Shown piece after piece: positions 35,302 to 44,337 of a stretch of DNA of 64,000 nt (positions are counted from its first letter, which is position 1; each line of letters starts with the position of its first letter). Origin of the DNA: Streptosporangium saharense (lineage in GTDB: Bacteria; Actinomycetota; Actinomycetes; Streptosporangiales; Streptosporangiaceae). Location of the stretch: the NCBI RefSeq assembly GCF_014203715.1, contig NZ_JACHJP010000006.1:343707-407706 (forward strand), written 5' to 3'. The position numbers and the translations under genes are program-made. Under the pieces are notes generated by a model. It did not search any database. It was not told where the DNA came from and saw only the letters and a list, made by a program, of their open reading frames with translations.

Positions 35302-36069
35302 TCAGCTGACGAACAGGGGGAGCTGGGAGCCCGCGCACACGTGCAGCACCTCGCCGGTGACACGGGCCGCCCGCGCCGAGGCCAGGAAGGCGACGGCGTT
35401 GGCGACGTCCTCGGGACGGACCAGTTCTCCCATCGGGGTGGCCGCCCTGACCCGCTCGGCGTAGGCGTCGAGAACGCTCTCGTCGCCGCGCTGCCTGGCG
35501 AAGCGGGTACGGACGAAGCTGGGGGCGACGGCGTTGACGGTCACGCCGATCGGCGCGAGTTCGAGGGCCAGCGACCGGGTGAGCCCGACGAGACCGGCCT
35601 TCGAGGCGGCGTAGGCGGGGTGGCCGCCCCCGAGCCAGGTGCGTGAGGCGATGTTGACCAGGGCGCCGGAGCGCTGCCTGGTCCACCACGGCAGTGCCGC
35701 CCTGGCCAGCAGGGCGGGGCCCCTGAGGTTGACGTCGAGGGTCAGCGCCCACGCCTCGACGTCGAGGTCCGCCAGGTTCTGTGGCGGCTCGACCCCGGCG
35801 GCGCAGACGAGCGCGTCGAGGCGGCCGAACCGTTCGCCGGTCCTGGTCACGAGGTCGGTGATCTGGGCGGGGTCCCCGACGTCGAGCTCGTCGGCCTCGG
35901 CCAGGTCACCGGAGGCGGTGATTCCGGCGGCGACCTCGCGGGCGCGGGTGAGGTCGAGGTCGGTGACGACGACGGTCCAGCCGTCCTCGGCCAGTTTCGC
36001 GCAGGTCACCCCGCCGATGTCCCCGCCGCCTCCGGTGACGACGGCGACCCTGCCCTGTTCCTGCTTCAT
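35302..36069 (-). CDS. SDR family oxidoreductase
   Basis: A 255-residue classical short-chain dehydrogenase. The cofactor motif is VVTGGGGDIGG (TGxxxGxG), Asp at VTDLDLTRA favours NAD, and the catalytic residues are Ser (NIASRTW) and YAASK (Tyr-x3-Lys). It is probably an NAD-dependent alcohol dehydrogenase for a hydroxylated ring or sugar intermediate, judged from the neighbours. It lies between the ABC ATPase and the NIPSNAP-like gene. Confidence 0.9.
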   Translation of the reverse strand: MKQEQGRVAVVTGGGGDIGGVTCAKLAEDGWTVVVTDLDLTRAREVAAGITASGDLAEADELDVGDPAQITDLVTRTGERFGRLDALVCAAGVEPPQNLADLDVEAWALTLDVNLRGPALLARAALPWWTRQRSGALVNIASRTWLGGGHPAYAASKAGLVGLTRSLALELAPIGVTVNAVAPSFVRTRFARQRGDESVLDAYAERVRAATPMGELVRPEDVANAVAFLASARAARVTGEVLHVCAGSQLPLFVS

Positions 36070-36102
36070 CCGGTGTGCTCCTGTGTGGTGGTCGGACGGG
36101 GG

Positions 36103-36783
36103 TCAGCGCAGCGGGGACCAGGAGGTCGGGCGGACGACCACGCCGGTGTTCGCCGTCTCCATGCGAGCGCTCTCGTCGTGCCAGGCGGCCAGCTCGGGGA
36201 AGTCCCCGGGGGCCGACCGGGTGCGGGTCAGCGTGGCGAAGTCGGGGAAGGCCCAGACCACGATCGCCTCGCTCCGGTTGCGGAAGGCCACCTCGTAGGC
36301 GCCGAGCACGCCGAAGCCGTACCGCTGCCGGTCGAGTTCCTCCTTCAGCGCGCCGACCCGGTCGAGATACTTGGGTGTTCCCCCCGGCCTGAGGCGGACC
36401 GTCTCGTGCAGCACGACCGGGGCGCGCAGGCCCCCGGTGACGATGTCGTCGAGCGTCGGGGTGTAGTCGGTGCCGACCAGGACGCGGTCGAAGCCGCCGG
36501 AGCGCTCGCCGTACCAGCGCTCAAGGGGTTCGTGGAACAGCTCGGGGTGGGTGTCGAAGTGCTCGGCGAAGCCGTCCCAGCCGCCGGGCATCTGCCAGAA
36601 GCCGATGATCTGCGGCCACTGGCCGGTCAGGAAGACCGGGACCCAGGCGGCGACGCAGCGCCCGCCCGCCGAACCCCTGGCGTTGCCCTCGGTGGTGACG
36701 ACGTGGCCGAGTTCGTCGAGGTAGCGGGTGTGGGCGCCGGGTGACCTGACCGGGTCGAGGGTCTCGTGCAGGTAGAGGTGCAC
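36103..36783 (-). CDS. NIPSNAP-like protein with two halves
   Basis: A 226-residue protein made of two related halves: MHLYLHETLDPVRSPGAHTR (1-20) and VVLHETVRLRPGGTPKYLDR (about 124-143) start similar ferredoxin-like modules. The pattern matches NIPSNAP/Dabb-type dimeric alpha+beta barrels, which are often small catalytic or chaperone-like partners in catabolic operons. It ends about 30 bp before the SDR gene and starts 3 bp from the binding-protein stop. No catalytic residue can be identified. Confidence 0.6.
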   Translation of the reverse strand: MHLYLHETLDPVRSPGAHTRYLDELGHVVTTEGNARGSAGGRCVAAWVPVFLTGQWPQIIGFWQMPGGWDGFAEHFDTHPELFHEPLERWYGERSGGFDRVLVGTDYTPTLDDIVTGGLRAPVVLHETVRLRPGGTPKYLDRVGALKEELDRQRYGFGVLGAYEVAFRNRSEAIVVWAFPDFATLTRTRSAPGDFPELAAWHDESARMETANTGVVVRPTSWSPLR

Positions 36784-36786
36784 GGG

Positions 36787-37779
36787 TCAGCTCCCCGAGG
36801 TGTAGAGCAGGGGCGTGATGGCGGGGTCGTCGATGTTGTCCTTGGTGACGCCGACGTTGGGGACCAGGGTCGAGGGCTTGATGGAGGCCTTGTCCCCGGT
36901 CAGGTAGGCGTGGGCGAAGTCGACGGCGAGCGCGGCCTGGTTGCCCGGCTGGGAGACGGAGAGGAAGGAGATCTTCCCGGCCCTGAGCTGCTTGACCTCC
37001 TCGGGGGAGGCGTCGAACGCGGCGACCTGGATCTGCCCCGTCTTGCCGACTGCGGCGACGGCGGCGATGGCGCCCTCGCCGTTGACCTCGGTCGCGCCGA
37101 AGACGGCGTTGGTCTCGGGGTGGGCCAGCAGCAGGCCACGGACCGCCTGCTGGTTCGACGGGACCGTGGCGCCGCCGTACTGCTCCTTGAGGACCGTGAT
37201 GCCGGGGAAGTTCGCCCGCATCGTGTCGTTGAAGCCCTTGACCCGGTCGTCGACGGTCGAGCTGCCGGGGGCGATGTTCAGCACGGCGACGGTCCCCTTG
37301 CCGCCGAGCTGTCTGCCGAAGTGCTCGGCGACGAGTTTGCCGCCCTGGTAGTTGTCGGTGGCGATCTGCGCGACCAGTCCCGTGGTGTCCTTGAGCGTCC
37401 CGCCGACGGTGATGACCGGGATCCCGGCGTCGATGTAGCGCTGCACGGCGGGCCGCAGCGAGACGTCGTCAACCGGCGAGACCAGCAGGAAGTCGGGGTG
37501 GGAGGCGAGTTCGGCGTTGAGGACGGTGTTCTGGGTCGTGGCGTCGTAGGCGGAGACCGGCACGTACTTGACCTGGTAGCCGTACTTCTTACCCTGCTCG
37601 GCGGCGCCCCGGTAGGCGGTGTCGAAGTAGGGGAAGGGCGAGACGCCGGGGACGTAGTCGATGACGACCGTGCGGGAGGTTTCCGCGGGAGAGGTCTTCG
37701 GGGCGGCGGAGGCGGAACAGGCCGTCGCCAGGGCGAGTGCCGCGGCGCAGGCGGCGAGGCCGATCCTTGAGGTGTTCAT
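36787..37779 (-). CDS. Ribose-type ABC substrate-binding lipoprotein
   Basis: A 330-residue periplasmic-binding-protein-like (Peripla_BP_4) lipoprotein. The signal ends LALATACS, with the lipid-anchored Cys at about residue 21. The mature protein has the type I sugar-binding layout: VVIDYVPGVSPFPYF, ATQNTVLNAELASHPDFLLVSP, IDAGIPVITVGG and FGATEVNGEGAIAAVAAVG. ATG 37779 overlaps the amidase stop (ATGA). It supplies the permease and ATPase encoded downstream. Confidence 0.9.
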   Translation of the reverse strand: MNTSRIGLAACAAALALATACSASAAPKTSPAETSRTVVIDYVPGVSPFPYFDTAYRGAAEQGKKYGYQVKYVPVSAYDATTQNTVLNAELASHPDFLLVSPVDDVSLRPAVQRYIDAGIPVITVGGTLKDTTGLVAQIATDNYQGGKLVAEHFGRQLGGKGTVAVLNIAPGSSTVDDRVKGFNDTMRANFPGITVLKEQYGGATVPSNQQAVRGLLLAHPETNAVFGATEVNGEGAIAAVAAVGKTGQIQVAAFDASPEEVKQLRAGKISFLSVSQPGNQAALAVDFAHAYLTGDKASIKPSTLVPNVGVTKDNIDDPAITPLLYTSGS

Positions 37780-39104
37780 GGGTGGTGCTCCCTGGGTGGT
37801 GGGGGGTAAGGGCGGGAATGGACGGGCAGGGCGGCTCCCACGTCGAGCAGCCCGAGGTCGGCTCCCGAGGGCGCGACGAGCGTCATGCCGACGGGCAGGC
37901 CGTCCTGGAGACCGCAGGGCAGGCTGAGCGCGGGCACGCCCGCCAGGCAGAACGGGTAGGTGAAGGCCATCAGCGTCGAGGTCGTCTCCTCGGTGGCGGT
38001 GTCGATCCTGGGCGCGGTGATCGGCGTGGTCGGGCAGGCCAGCACGTCGGTGTCGGCGAAGGCGGCCTCGACCTCCCGCCGCCACTCCTCGCGGAAGCGC
38101 AGCGCTCGCGCGTAGCCCACGTCGTCGGCGCCGGGGACCCGGCGCCGTTCCACGCTGGCCGAGTAGACCGTGTCCTCGTCGCCCTCGTCGAGCAGGTCGG
38201 AGTAGACGGCGCCGACCTCGCGGGTGTAGATGACGCGCGCCCGCTCCCGCACGACCGGCGCGGCCGGTAGCTCGACGGGCACGGGTACGGCGCCCGCCTC
38301 GGCGAGCCTGGCGACGGCCTCGTCGAAGCGGGCGAGCACGCCGGGCTCGGCCTCGCGGAACCAGCCGGTCAGGACGCCGACCCGCAGCCCGGCGAGGTCG
38401 ACTTCTGCGGGAGTCCTTCCGGCGGAGCCGTCGAGCACGCCGAAGACGAGCGCGACGTCCCGTGGCTCCCAGGCCATCACGCCGACGGTGTCGAAGGTGG
38501 GGCTGAGCGGCACGACGCCCCGGGTGCTGAGACGGCCGTGGGTGGGACGCATCCCGCACACGCCGGTCAGCGCGGCCGGGATCAGCGTCGAGCCCGCCGT
38601 GTCGGTGCCCAGCGCCGCGGCCACCATGTCGGCGGCCACCGCGACGGCGGAGCCCCCGCTCGACCCCCCGGCCGTCCGCTCCGGGTCCCACGGGTTGCGG
38701 GCGTCGCCGTGGTGCGGGTTCCTCGTCACGGCTGAGGAGGCCAGCTCGGGCAGGTTGGTCTTGCCGACGAGTACGGCTCCCGCCTCCTTCAGCAGGGTGA
38801 CCACCTCGGCGTCCCGCCCGGCCACGGGCCGCGCGTCGAGGGGGAGGCCGAGGCTCGTGACGTGGCCCGCGACGTCGATGTTGTCCTTGACCGCGATGGG
38901 CAGCCCGGCCAGCGGACCCTCCGTTCCCGGTACGGCGTCGGCGAGGACCTGGGTGAAGGCGTGCAGGGCCGGGTCCTGGGAGGCGACGCGCTCCAGCGAG
39001 GCGAGCAACGGCTCGTCCGCGGGCAGGGCCCCGGACCGTACGGCCTCGGCCAGACCGGCGAGGCCCCCGTGGGCCAGGCGCAGACGGCGCAGCGGCGGGG
39101 TCAC
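37776..39104 (-). CDS. Amidase signature family protein
   Basis: A 442-residue amidase-signature hydrolase. The Ser-cisSer-Lys triad is visible as Lys in AVKDNIDV, the cis-Ser in GGSSGGSAVAVA, and the nucleophile in GTDTAGSTLIPA (the usual motif is GSDTGGSIRxPA). The start is GTG 39104 overlapping the FAD-oxidoreductase stop. It likely hydrolyses a small amide. In this operon the substrate could be an amide or acylamino derivative of the imported compound, but this is inference. Confidence 0.88.
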   Translation of the reverse strand: MTPPLRRLRLAHGGLAGLAEAVRSGALPADEPLLASLERVASQDPALHAFTQVLADAVPGTEGPLAGLPIAVKDNIDVAGHVTSLGLPLDARPVAGRDAEVVTLLKEAGAVLVGKTNLPELASSAVTRNPHHGDARNPWDPERTAGGSSGGSAVAVAADMVAAALGTDTAGSTLIPAALTGVCGMRPTHGRLSTRGVVPLSPTFDTVGVMAWEPRDVALVFGVLDGSAGRTPAEVDLAGLRVGVLTGWFREAEPGVLARFDEAVARLAEAGAVPVPVELPAAPVVRERARVIYTREVGAVYSDLLDEGDEDTVYSASVERRRVPGADDVGYARALRFREEWRREVEAAFADTDVLACPTTPITAPRIDTATEETTSTLMAFTYPFCLAGVPALSLPCGLQDGLPVGMTLVAPSGADLGLLDVGAALPVHSRPYPPPPREHHP

Positions 39105-40744
39105 GCGGGGCTTCCGTTCAGGACCGGCGCCGTCACGTAGCCGAACCTGTGGCGCGGGGACAGGGCCTCGTAGCGGGGCCATTCCAGTTCGATCCCGACG
39201 ACGCCGGTGAGCGTCGCCTGGAACTCGGCGAGCCGTACCTCGTCGGCCCGCACCTGGGAGGGCCGAAGCCCCCGCAGGACGCAGAAGGCCGCGAGCGAGC
39301 CCGCGGCCTCGCCGACCGTCCACTCGCCGGGGTGCACCCGGTAGGCGCCGCTGGTCAGGTGGGTGGCGCCGATGTTCTTCGCGGCGGGCAGCAGGTTCCC
39401 GACCCTGACCGGGATCAGGCTGCCCAGTGGGATCTGGAACGGCCAGGTGTCGATGTCCACGGTCGGGCGGCCCGAGGTCGAGGGGTGGACGTCGATCCGG
39501 TAGGCGGCGACGCCGACGCTGTCGGCGAAGCGCTCGGCCCCTTCGAGTCCCCTCCTGGCCTCGACGCCGATGTGCTGTTCGAGGAGGGTGAACTCGGCGG
39601 TGATACGACGGCTCTCCCTGACGTAGGGCATCTTGGCCAGCCCGTCCGGAGTCCCGGTCAGGTCGCCGCGCGGCCGCAGTTCCGGGTAGCCGGTTCCGCC
39701 GTCGTGCCTGGGGGCCTCGGTCTGCATCCAGTACAGGAACGACAGCGAGAGCTGCCGGGCGTCGGCGAGGGCGCGCAGCCTGGTCGGCTCGTCGACGCCG
39801 ATGAGCGGCAGCCTGGAGTAGTCCATCATCGGCCAGGCGGCGACGGTCACGTCGGACCAGCCGCCGTCGAGGTGGCCGGAGTCGAGCACCCGCCTGGCGT
39901 GCCACAGGTCGTAGCGGACGCCGCCGGGGGACGGCTCGGTGACGAAGAGCGGCCTGGTGCGGGTCCTGTGGGTGACGTGGTCGCTGATCTCCCAGCTCAG
40001 CAGCGGCCCCGGCCACTCCGGGGGCTGGTAGGAGCGCCAGGCGTCGTAGTCCGCGGGCCGTTCGACGACGTTGTCGGTCCCCGGGTGCCAGCCGAGCACC
40101 ATGGCCCAGGTGATCGCCTGCTGGTCGAACGGGTCGGCGGCCCCGGGCAGGGCGTGCGGCTCTCCGGTCTGCGCGACGCTCTCTGCGCCGAAGACGTGCT
40201 CCGCCCCGGCGAGGTCGATCACGTCGCCGAGGTCGGTGGCGTCGAGATAGAACCTCCCGGTCAGCTCCACGTCGTGGCCCTCGGCGTCGCGCACCAGCAC
40301 GCCGCGGATCTCGTCCCGGTCGACGGGGACCTCGACGGCCCGGTAGCCGCGCAGCACGGTGACCAGCCCCCGGCTGATCCACGGCGCCAGCATCTCCTCA
40401 AGGACCAGGCGTGCGACGTGGGGTTCGTGGCTCAGCGGGCCGATGTTCCCCGAGCCCGGGTTGAGCAGGCGGGTTCCCCTGGCGGCCGGGTTCAGCGGGT
40501 AGTTGCGCCGGTAGAAGTCACGCACCCGGTCGCGGAAGTCCCGGTAGGTCCGGGTGCACCCGACCGACTCGATCCAGGGGTGCTCGTCCGGCGGGACGCA
40601 CTGGCTGGAGACCTGGCCCCCGATCCAGTCGGACTCGCTGACCACGACGCCGCGCAGGCCGAGCCGCGCCGCGGCGAGGGCTGCGGCGACGCCGCCGAGG
40701 CCGCCGCCGATGACGACGAGGTCGAAGTGTGCCGGTCGAGACAC
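39101..40744 (-). CDS. FAD-dependent oxidoreductase (FAD_oxidored type)
   Basis: A 547-residue flavoprotein with an N-terminal dinucleotide motif FDLVVIGGGLGGVAAALAAAR and the FAD_oxidored (PF12831) layout: GGQVSSQCVPPDEHPW, FYLDATDLGDVIDLAG, NIGATHLTSGAYRVHPGEW. The Cys in SSQC and the conserved DATDLGD are typical of this family, which oxidises hydroxyl or sugar-like substrates. GTG 40744 has TTGGGAGC upstream. It is the first gene of a seven-gene operon and has the paired GTGCGC operator 42 bp upstream. Confidence 0.85.
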   Translation of the reverse strand: MSRPAHFDLVVIGGGLGGVAAALAAARLGLRGVVVSESDWIGGQVSSQCVPPDEHPWIESVGCTRTYRDFRDRVRDFYRRNYPLNPAARGTRLLNPGSGNIGPLSHEPHVARLVLEEMLAPWISRGLVTVLRGYRAVEVPVDRDEIRGVLVRDAEGHDVELTGRFYLDATDLGDVIDLAGAEHVFGAESVAQTGEPHALPGAADPFDQQAITWAMVLGWHPGTDNVVERPADYDAWRSYQPPEWPGPLLSWEISDHVTHRTRTRPLFVTEPSPGGVRYDLWHARRVLDSGHLDGGWSDVTVAAWPMMDYSRLPLIGVDEPTRLRALADARQLSLSFLYWMQTEAPRHDGGTGYPELRPRGDLTGTPDGLAKMPYVRESRRITAEFTLLEQHIGVEARRGLEGAERFADSVGVAAYRIDVHPSTSGRPTVDIDTWPFQIPLGSLIPVRVGNLLPAAKNIGATHLTSGAYRVHPGEWTVGEAAGSLAAFCVLRGLRPSQVRADEVRLAEFQATLTGVVGIELEWPRYEALSPRHRFGYVTAPVLNGSPA

Positions 40745-40785
40745 GTCGGTTGCTCCCAAGGGTGTGGAGGGCCGTGCCCTCGTGT

Positions 40786-40819
40786 GTGCGCTATGCGCAC
40801 CGTTGTGCGTATAGCGATC
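40786..40819 (-). promoter_or_regulatory. Paired IclR-type operator, site A
   Basis: GTGCGC-TAT-GCGCAC (40786-40800) is a perfect palindrome with a 3-nt centre. A weaker copy, GTGCGT-ATA-GCGATC (40805-40819), is 19 bp downstream. The pair lies 42 bp before the FAD-oxidoreductase start. Confidence 0.75.
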
Positions 40820-40878
40820 CTACTGTCGTGTTTTTTCGGGTCAAGGGGTGGTTGGTAACCGTTCGGCGGCGACGGCCC

Positions 40879-41703
40879 TCAGGGGGCGGGGCGCAGCCTG
40901 AAGTGCTCCTCCAGGTGGAGGAGACCGTCAGAACCCGGGGTGAACGTCCTGGCCAGGCTCTCCTTGACCCCGAAGACCGCGTCCGAGCCGATGTAGGTGT
41001 CCCGCGCGTCGAAGACGGCCGTGGTCAGCGTCCGGTATCCCTCGGCGGTGACCATCACGTGGATGTGCGCCGGTCGCCAGGGATGGCGTCCCGTCGCGCG
41101 CAGCAGCCTGCCCGCCGGGCCGTCGTCGGGGATGGGGTAGCTGACGGGCCGCAGGGTCGCGAAGCCGTACCTCCCCTGGGTGTCTGTCCTGAAGCGGCCC
41201 CTGAAGTTGTGCTCGGGCTGCTCGGCGTCCTGCACGTCGTAGTGGCCGTCGGGTCCGGCCTGCCACACGTCCACCACGGCCCCCGCGACCGGCTCGCCCC
41301 CGACGCCGGTGACGGTCCCGCTCACCAGCAGGGCCTCTCCTTCGGCGTCGTCCAGCACGATGGAGGCGCCGGGGTCGCGGAAGGGCGCGCCGGGGACGTG
41401 GAACGGTCCCAGGATGGTGGCCTCGGTCGCCTCGTCCCGTGCCGCGTTGGCCAGGTCGTCCACCAGGGTGGACAGCCCCAGCGTGTCGGACAGCAGCACG
41501 AACTCCTGCCGGTTCTCGTCGCACGTCTTCCCGGTCTCGGTGAGGAACCCGATGCCCGCGAGCCACTCCTCCTGCGTCAGCCCGACGTCGACCGCGAAGG
41601 CGTGCAGGTGCCGTACCAGCGAGGACATCACCTCGCGCAGGCGCGGGTCCGGCGTTCCTTCCAGCCGTTCCAGTACGGCGCGCGTCACCGGGAAGGCGGT
41701 CAT
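40879..41703 (-). CDS. Intradiol ring-cleavage dioxygenase, hydroxyquinol type
   Basis: A 274-residue Fe(III) intradiol dioxygenase. An N-terminal helical dimerisation domain (about 1-95) is followed by the beta-sandwich catalytic domain. The iron ligands are visible as Tyr in PDGHYDVQ, Tyr in RPVSYPIPDDGPAG, and two His in RPAHIHVMV. Linkage to maleylacetate reductase points to hydroxyquinol (1,2,4-trihydroxybenzene) cleavage to maleylacetate rather than catechol. It is the last gene of its operon, overlapping the preceding stop. Confidence 0.9.
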   Translation of the reverse strand: MTAFPVTRAVLERLEGTPDPRLREVMSSLVRHLHAFAVDVGLTQEEWLAGIGFLTETGKTCDENRQEFVLLSDTLGLSTLVDDLANAARDEATEATILGPFHVPGAPFRDPGASIVLDDAEGEALLVSGTVTGVGGEPVAGAVVDVWQAGPDGHYDVQDAEQPEHNFRGRFRTDTQGRYGFATLRPVSYPIPDDGPAGRLLRATGRHPWRPAHIHVMVTAEGYRTLTTAVFDARDTYIGSDAVFGVKESLARTFTPGSDGLLHLEEHFRLRPAP

Positions 41704-42761
41704 GGGGTCACCTCGTTGCTTTCCTGGGAGGGCCTGGCGCCCGCGTACGCGGCGCGCAGGAGGTCACGCACCCCCGCGACGGGCCGCTCGGCGGCGACCA
41801 GGGCGGCGGCCTCGTCGAGGTCCCGTTCCCTCATGCCGACGGCGGCCAGACTGGTCGGGGCCCCGATGGAGACGGCCAGGTCCCACAGCCCGGCTGCGGC
41901 GTCCTCGGCGCCCAGCGCCCGCGCGAGCGGCGCGAGCGAGGGCCCGGCCGCCTCGCGGTTGTGGGCGGTGGCGTACGGCAGGACCGCGGAGTGGGTCGCC
42001 GCGTGCGGCAGGGCGTACCTGCCGCCGAGCACGTGACAGATCCTGTGGTGGATCCCCGTCGTGGTCGTGCCGAGCACCCATCCGGCCAGCCAGGCGCCGT
42101 AGAGCGCCTCGTCCCTGGCCGCCAGGTCGGCCGGGTCCCGCACGACGCCGGGCAGCGCCCGCGCCAGCGCCCCGGCCCCCTCGATCGCGGCCGTCACGGT
42201 CAGCGGGGAGACCCTGGGCGCGTAGACGGCCTCGACCAGGTGGGCCATGGCGTTCATGCCGCTGGCCGCCGACAGCGCCGGGGGAAGCCCGAGGGTCAGC
42301 ACCGGGTCGTAGACGACGCAGACGGGCCGGACGCCGGGATCACGGCCCGTCCGCTTGCGGCCGTCCCCGGTGAGACCCCAGATCGGCGTCATCTCGCTGC
42401 CCGCGTAGGTCGTCGGCACGGCCAGGATCCTCAGCCGCGTCTCCAGCGCCACGGCCTTGGCCAGGCCGGTCGCCGAGCCGCCGCCGACGCAGACCAGCAG
42501 GTCGGCGCCGCTCTCGCGGGCCAGCCGTACGGCATCGGCGGCGAGGTGCTCGGGGACGTGTGTGGCGGTGCGACCGACCCTGGCCACGACCAGGCCGGGG
42601 AGCCGGGCGGCGACGGTTTCCGCGGTCGTACGGCTGTGCCGGTCGTTGACGAGCATGACCCGCTCGGCGCCGAGCGCGCGGACCTCGCCGGGCACGGCGT
42701 CGAGGGAGCCAGCGCCGAACACCACCCGGCCGCCCGGCTGGTCGAGGACGAAGTCACGCAT
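41700..42761 (-). CDS. Maleylacetate reductase
   Basis: A 353-residue iron-containing alcohol dehydrogenase family protein. The NAD(P) motif is LVCVGGGSATGLAKAVAL, AVPTTYAGSEMTPIWG is characteristic of maleylacetate reductases, and the metal/substrate His residues are in GMNAMAHLVEAVY and GIHHRICHVLGG. It reduces maleylacetate to 3-oxoadipate, the step after hydroxyquinol cleavage. The start overlaps the NTF2-like gene by 8 bp. Confidence 0.92.
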   Translation of the reverse strand: MRDFVLDQPGGRVVFGAGSLDAVPGEVRALGAERVMLVNDRHSRTTAETVAARLPGLVVARVGRTATHVPEHLAADAVRLARESGADLLVCVGGGSATGLAKAVALETRLRILAVPTTYAGSEMTPIWGLTGDGRKRTGRDPGVRPVCVVYDPVLTLGLPPALSAASGMNAMAHLVEAVYAPRVSPLTVTAAIEGAGALARALPGVVRDPADLAARDEALYGAWLAGWVLGTTTTGIHHRICHVLGGRYALPHAATHSAVLPYATAHNREAAGPSLAPLARALGAEDAAAGLWDLAVSIGAPTSLAAVGMRERDLDEAAALVAAERPVAGVRDLLRAAYAGARPSQESNEVTP

Positions 42762-43353
42762 CGAGGTCCCCGCCTGCGAGCCAGGCCCTGCCCTCGCCGT
42801 ACAGCGCCTCGACCTCTGGGCCGGTGAGCTGCGGCATGTCCCGTTTCACCGGGTAGCCGAGGCCGGTCTGCAGGTAGGCCAGGTGCCGGTAGCCCTCGGG
42901 CAGCCCGGCGAGCCGTTCCCGGTCGAGGTGGAGCAGGGCGCCGGGGTCGACGGGGTCGATCCTGTCGCGCTCGTAGATCGGCTGGCGCAGCACCAGGCCC
43001 CAGCGCCCCTCGCGCCGCTCGACGAAGTCGAAGAACCGGCCCGTGCACACCACGTCGCAGAGCACCCCGTCGACCTCGGCGCGCTGCGAGATCGTCATCT
43101 TCGTCTGGGCGACGGCCCGCTCACCGGCGAGTTCGACGGAGGTCCCGCCGAGGAAGTGCAGGATGCGGACCCCTCGGTCCCACCCCTGCCTGCTGGCCTC
43201 GGCGAACTCGGCGTGGCCGCCCTGGAACCAGGTGGCCCGCATGACGCCTTCGGGGTGCCAGACCGTGGCGAAACGCTCCCAGTCGCCCGCGTCCCGCCAC
43301 AGGGCCCAGTTCTCGACGAGTTCCCTGATGGCCTGCCGATCGGCGGCTGACAT
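42754..43353 (-). CDS. NTF2-like / SnoaL-like protein
   Basis: A 199-residue protein with a SnoaL-like cone-shaped fold: RQAIRELVENWALWRDAGDWERFATVWHPEGVM and the strand pattern VCTGRFFDFVERREGRWGLVLRQPIYERD. Such proteins are isomerases, dehydratases or small subunits in ring-modifying pathways. A longer C-terminal tail (KRDMPQLTGPEVEALYGEGRAWL) is present. ATG 43353 has AAAGGAG upstream. It may dehydrate or isomerise the precursor of hydroxyquinol. Confidence 0.75.
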   Translation of the reverse strand: MSAADRQAIRELVENWALWRDAGDWERFATVWHPEGVMRATWFQGGHAEFAEASRQGWDRGVRILHFLGGTSVELAGERAVAQTKMTISQRAEVDGVLCDVVCTGRFFDFVERREGRWGLVLRQPIYERDRIDPVDPGALLHLDRERLAGLPEGYRHLAYLQTGLGYPVKRDMPQLTGPEVEALYGEGRAWLAGGDLDA

Positions 43354-43376
43354 GACTGACTCCTTTGATGGTCGGG

Positions 43377-44195
43377 TTACTCCCACGGCCAACCGGCCTC
43401 GTCCAGGACGTGACAGGTGGCCTCGAAGACACGGCGGGCCGCGAGGTCCGGGGGAAGCGCCTCCAGGGCGTCCGACCAGATCTCGGCGGACATCCGGGCC
43501 CGCACCCCCCGGTCGCGCAGCGTCGCGAGCAGCCCGGCGAGCGGGATGGCCCCCTCGCCGGGGAGCAGCCGCCGGTGGCGCGCCTCCTCCCGCGCGTCGG
43601 CCTCGGGCTCGGGCAGGGCGTCGTTGAGCTGGACGGAGGCGATCCTGTCCGCGGGGATGCTGGCGAGCAGGCCGGTCGGGTCGCCCGACCTGTGGTGGTG
43701 CCAGCTGTCCAGCAGGACGGCGGCGTTCGGCTCCCCGCTGGCGGAGACGACCTCCCAGGCGTCCCGCAGCGCGGGCAGCTCGCTGAACGGCATGAACTCC
43801 AGGGCGACGGTCACCCCGTGCCCGGCGGCGCGGCGGCATAGCGCCGCGAACCGGGCGAGGGCCTCCTCCTCGGGGCGCGGGACGAACCGCACCGCGTTGA
43901 ACTGGGGACACCCGAAGAGGTCGAGCACCCGGAACAGCAGCTCACCCTCCTCGTCGTTCGGGAGGGCGGCCGTCCAGTCCCACGGCGTCTCGACCTCCGC
44001 GACGCGCAGGCCGTACTCCTCGACCAGCCCGCGCATCTCCGCGTCGCCGAGCCCGTCGTGCCGCGCCCGCCGGTACTGGTCGAGGGACAGGCCGACGGAG
44101 TCGAACCCCGCGAGGGCCGCGGCCCGCACGCGCTCGGCGAACGTCGCCCCTCGCAGGGTCATCGCGCACAGGGTCAGGGGGCGTCCGGCCGGCAT
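43377..44195 (-). CDS. TIM-barrel sugar isomerase/epimerase-like protein
   Basis: A 272-residue xylose-isomerase-like TIM barrel (AP endonuclease 2 superfamily). Motifs typical of the metal pocket are VALEFMPFSEL, AVLLDSWHHHRSG, ASVQLNDALPEP and RLLPGEGAIPLAG. This fold includes inosose dehydratase and 3-dehydroshikimate dehydratase, so an aromatising dehydration is possible. ATG 44195 is preferred because the operator lies upstream of it. It begins the four-gene ring-cleavage operon. Confidence 0.8.
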   Translation of the reverse strand: MPAGRPLTLCAMTLRGATFAERVRAAALAGFDSVGLSLDQYRRARHDGLGDAEMRGLVEEYGLRVAEVETPWDWTAALPNDEEGELLFRVLDLFGCPQFNAVRFVPRPEEEALARFAALCRRAAGHGVTVALEFMPFSELPALRDAWEVVSASGEPNAAVLLDSWHHHRSGDPTGLLASIPADRIASVQLNDALPEPEADAREEARHRRLLPGEGAIPLAGLLATLRDRGVRARMSAEIWSDALEALPPDLAARRVFEATCHVLDEAGWPWE

Positions 44196-44215
44196 CTCAC
44201 TCACTTCCGTCTTTT

Positions 44216-44249
44216 GTGCGCTCTGCGCGCAACTGTGCGCATAGTAACC
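44216..44249 (-). promoter_or_regulatory. Paired IclR-type operator, site B
   Basis: GTGCGC-TCT-GCGCGC (44216-44230) and GTGCGC-ATA-GTAACC (44235-44249) are 19 bp apart, as at site A, and lie 21 bp before the TIM-barrel gene start. Confidence 0.75.
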
Positions 44250-44294
44250 ATGATGGACGAGCGGGGGCAAGGAGGCTGGGCCGGGAAAAACGGA

Positions 44295-44322
44295 GGCCAC
44301 CGCCCGGGAGAGGGCGGTGGCC
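44295..44322 (-). terminator. Hairpin terminator after the dehalogenase-like gene
   Basis: GGCCACCGCCC (44295-44305) and GGGCGGTGGCC (44312-44322) form a perfect 11-bp stem with a 6-nt loop, just 3' of the gene ending at 44338. Confidence 0.8.
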
Positions 44323-44337
44323 AGGGGAAACGCGTCG

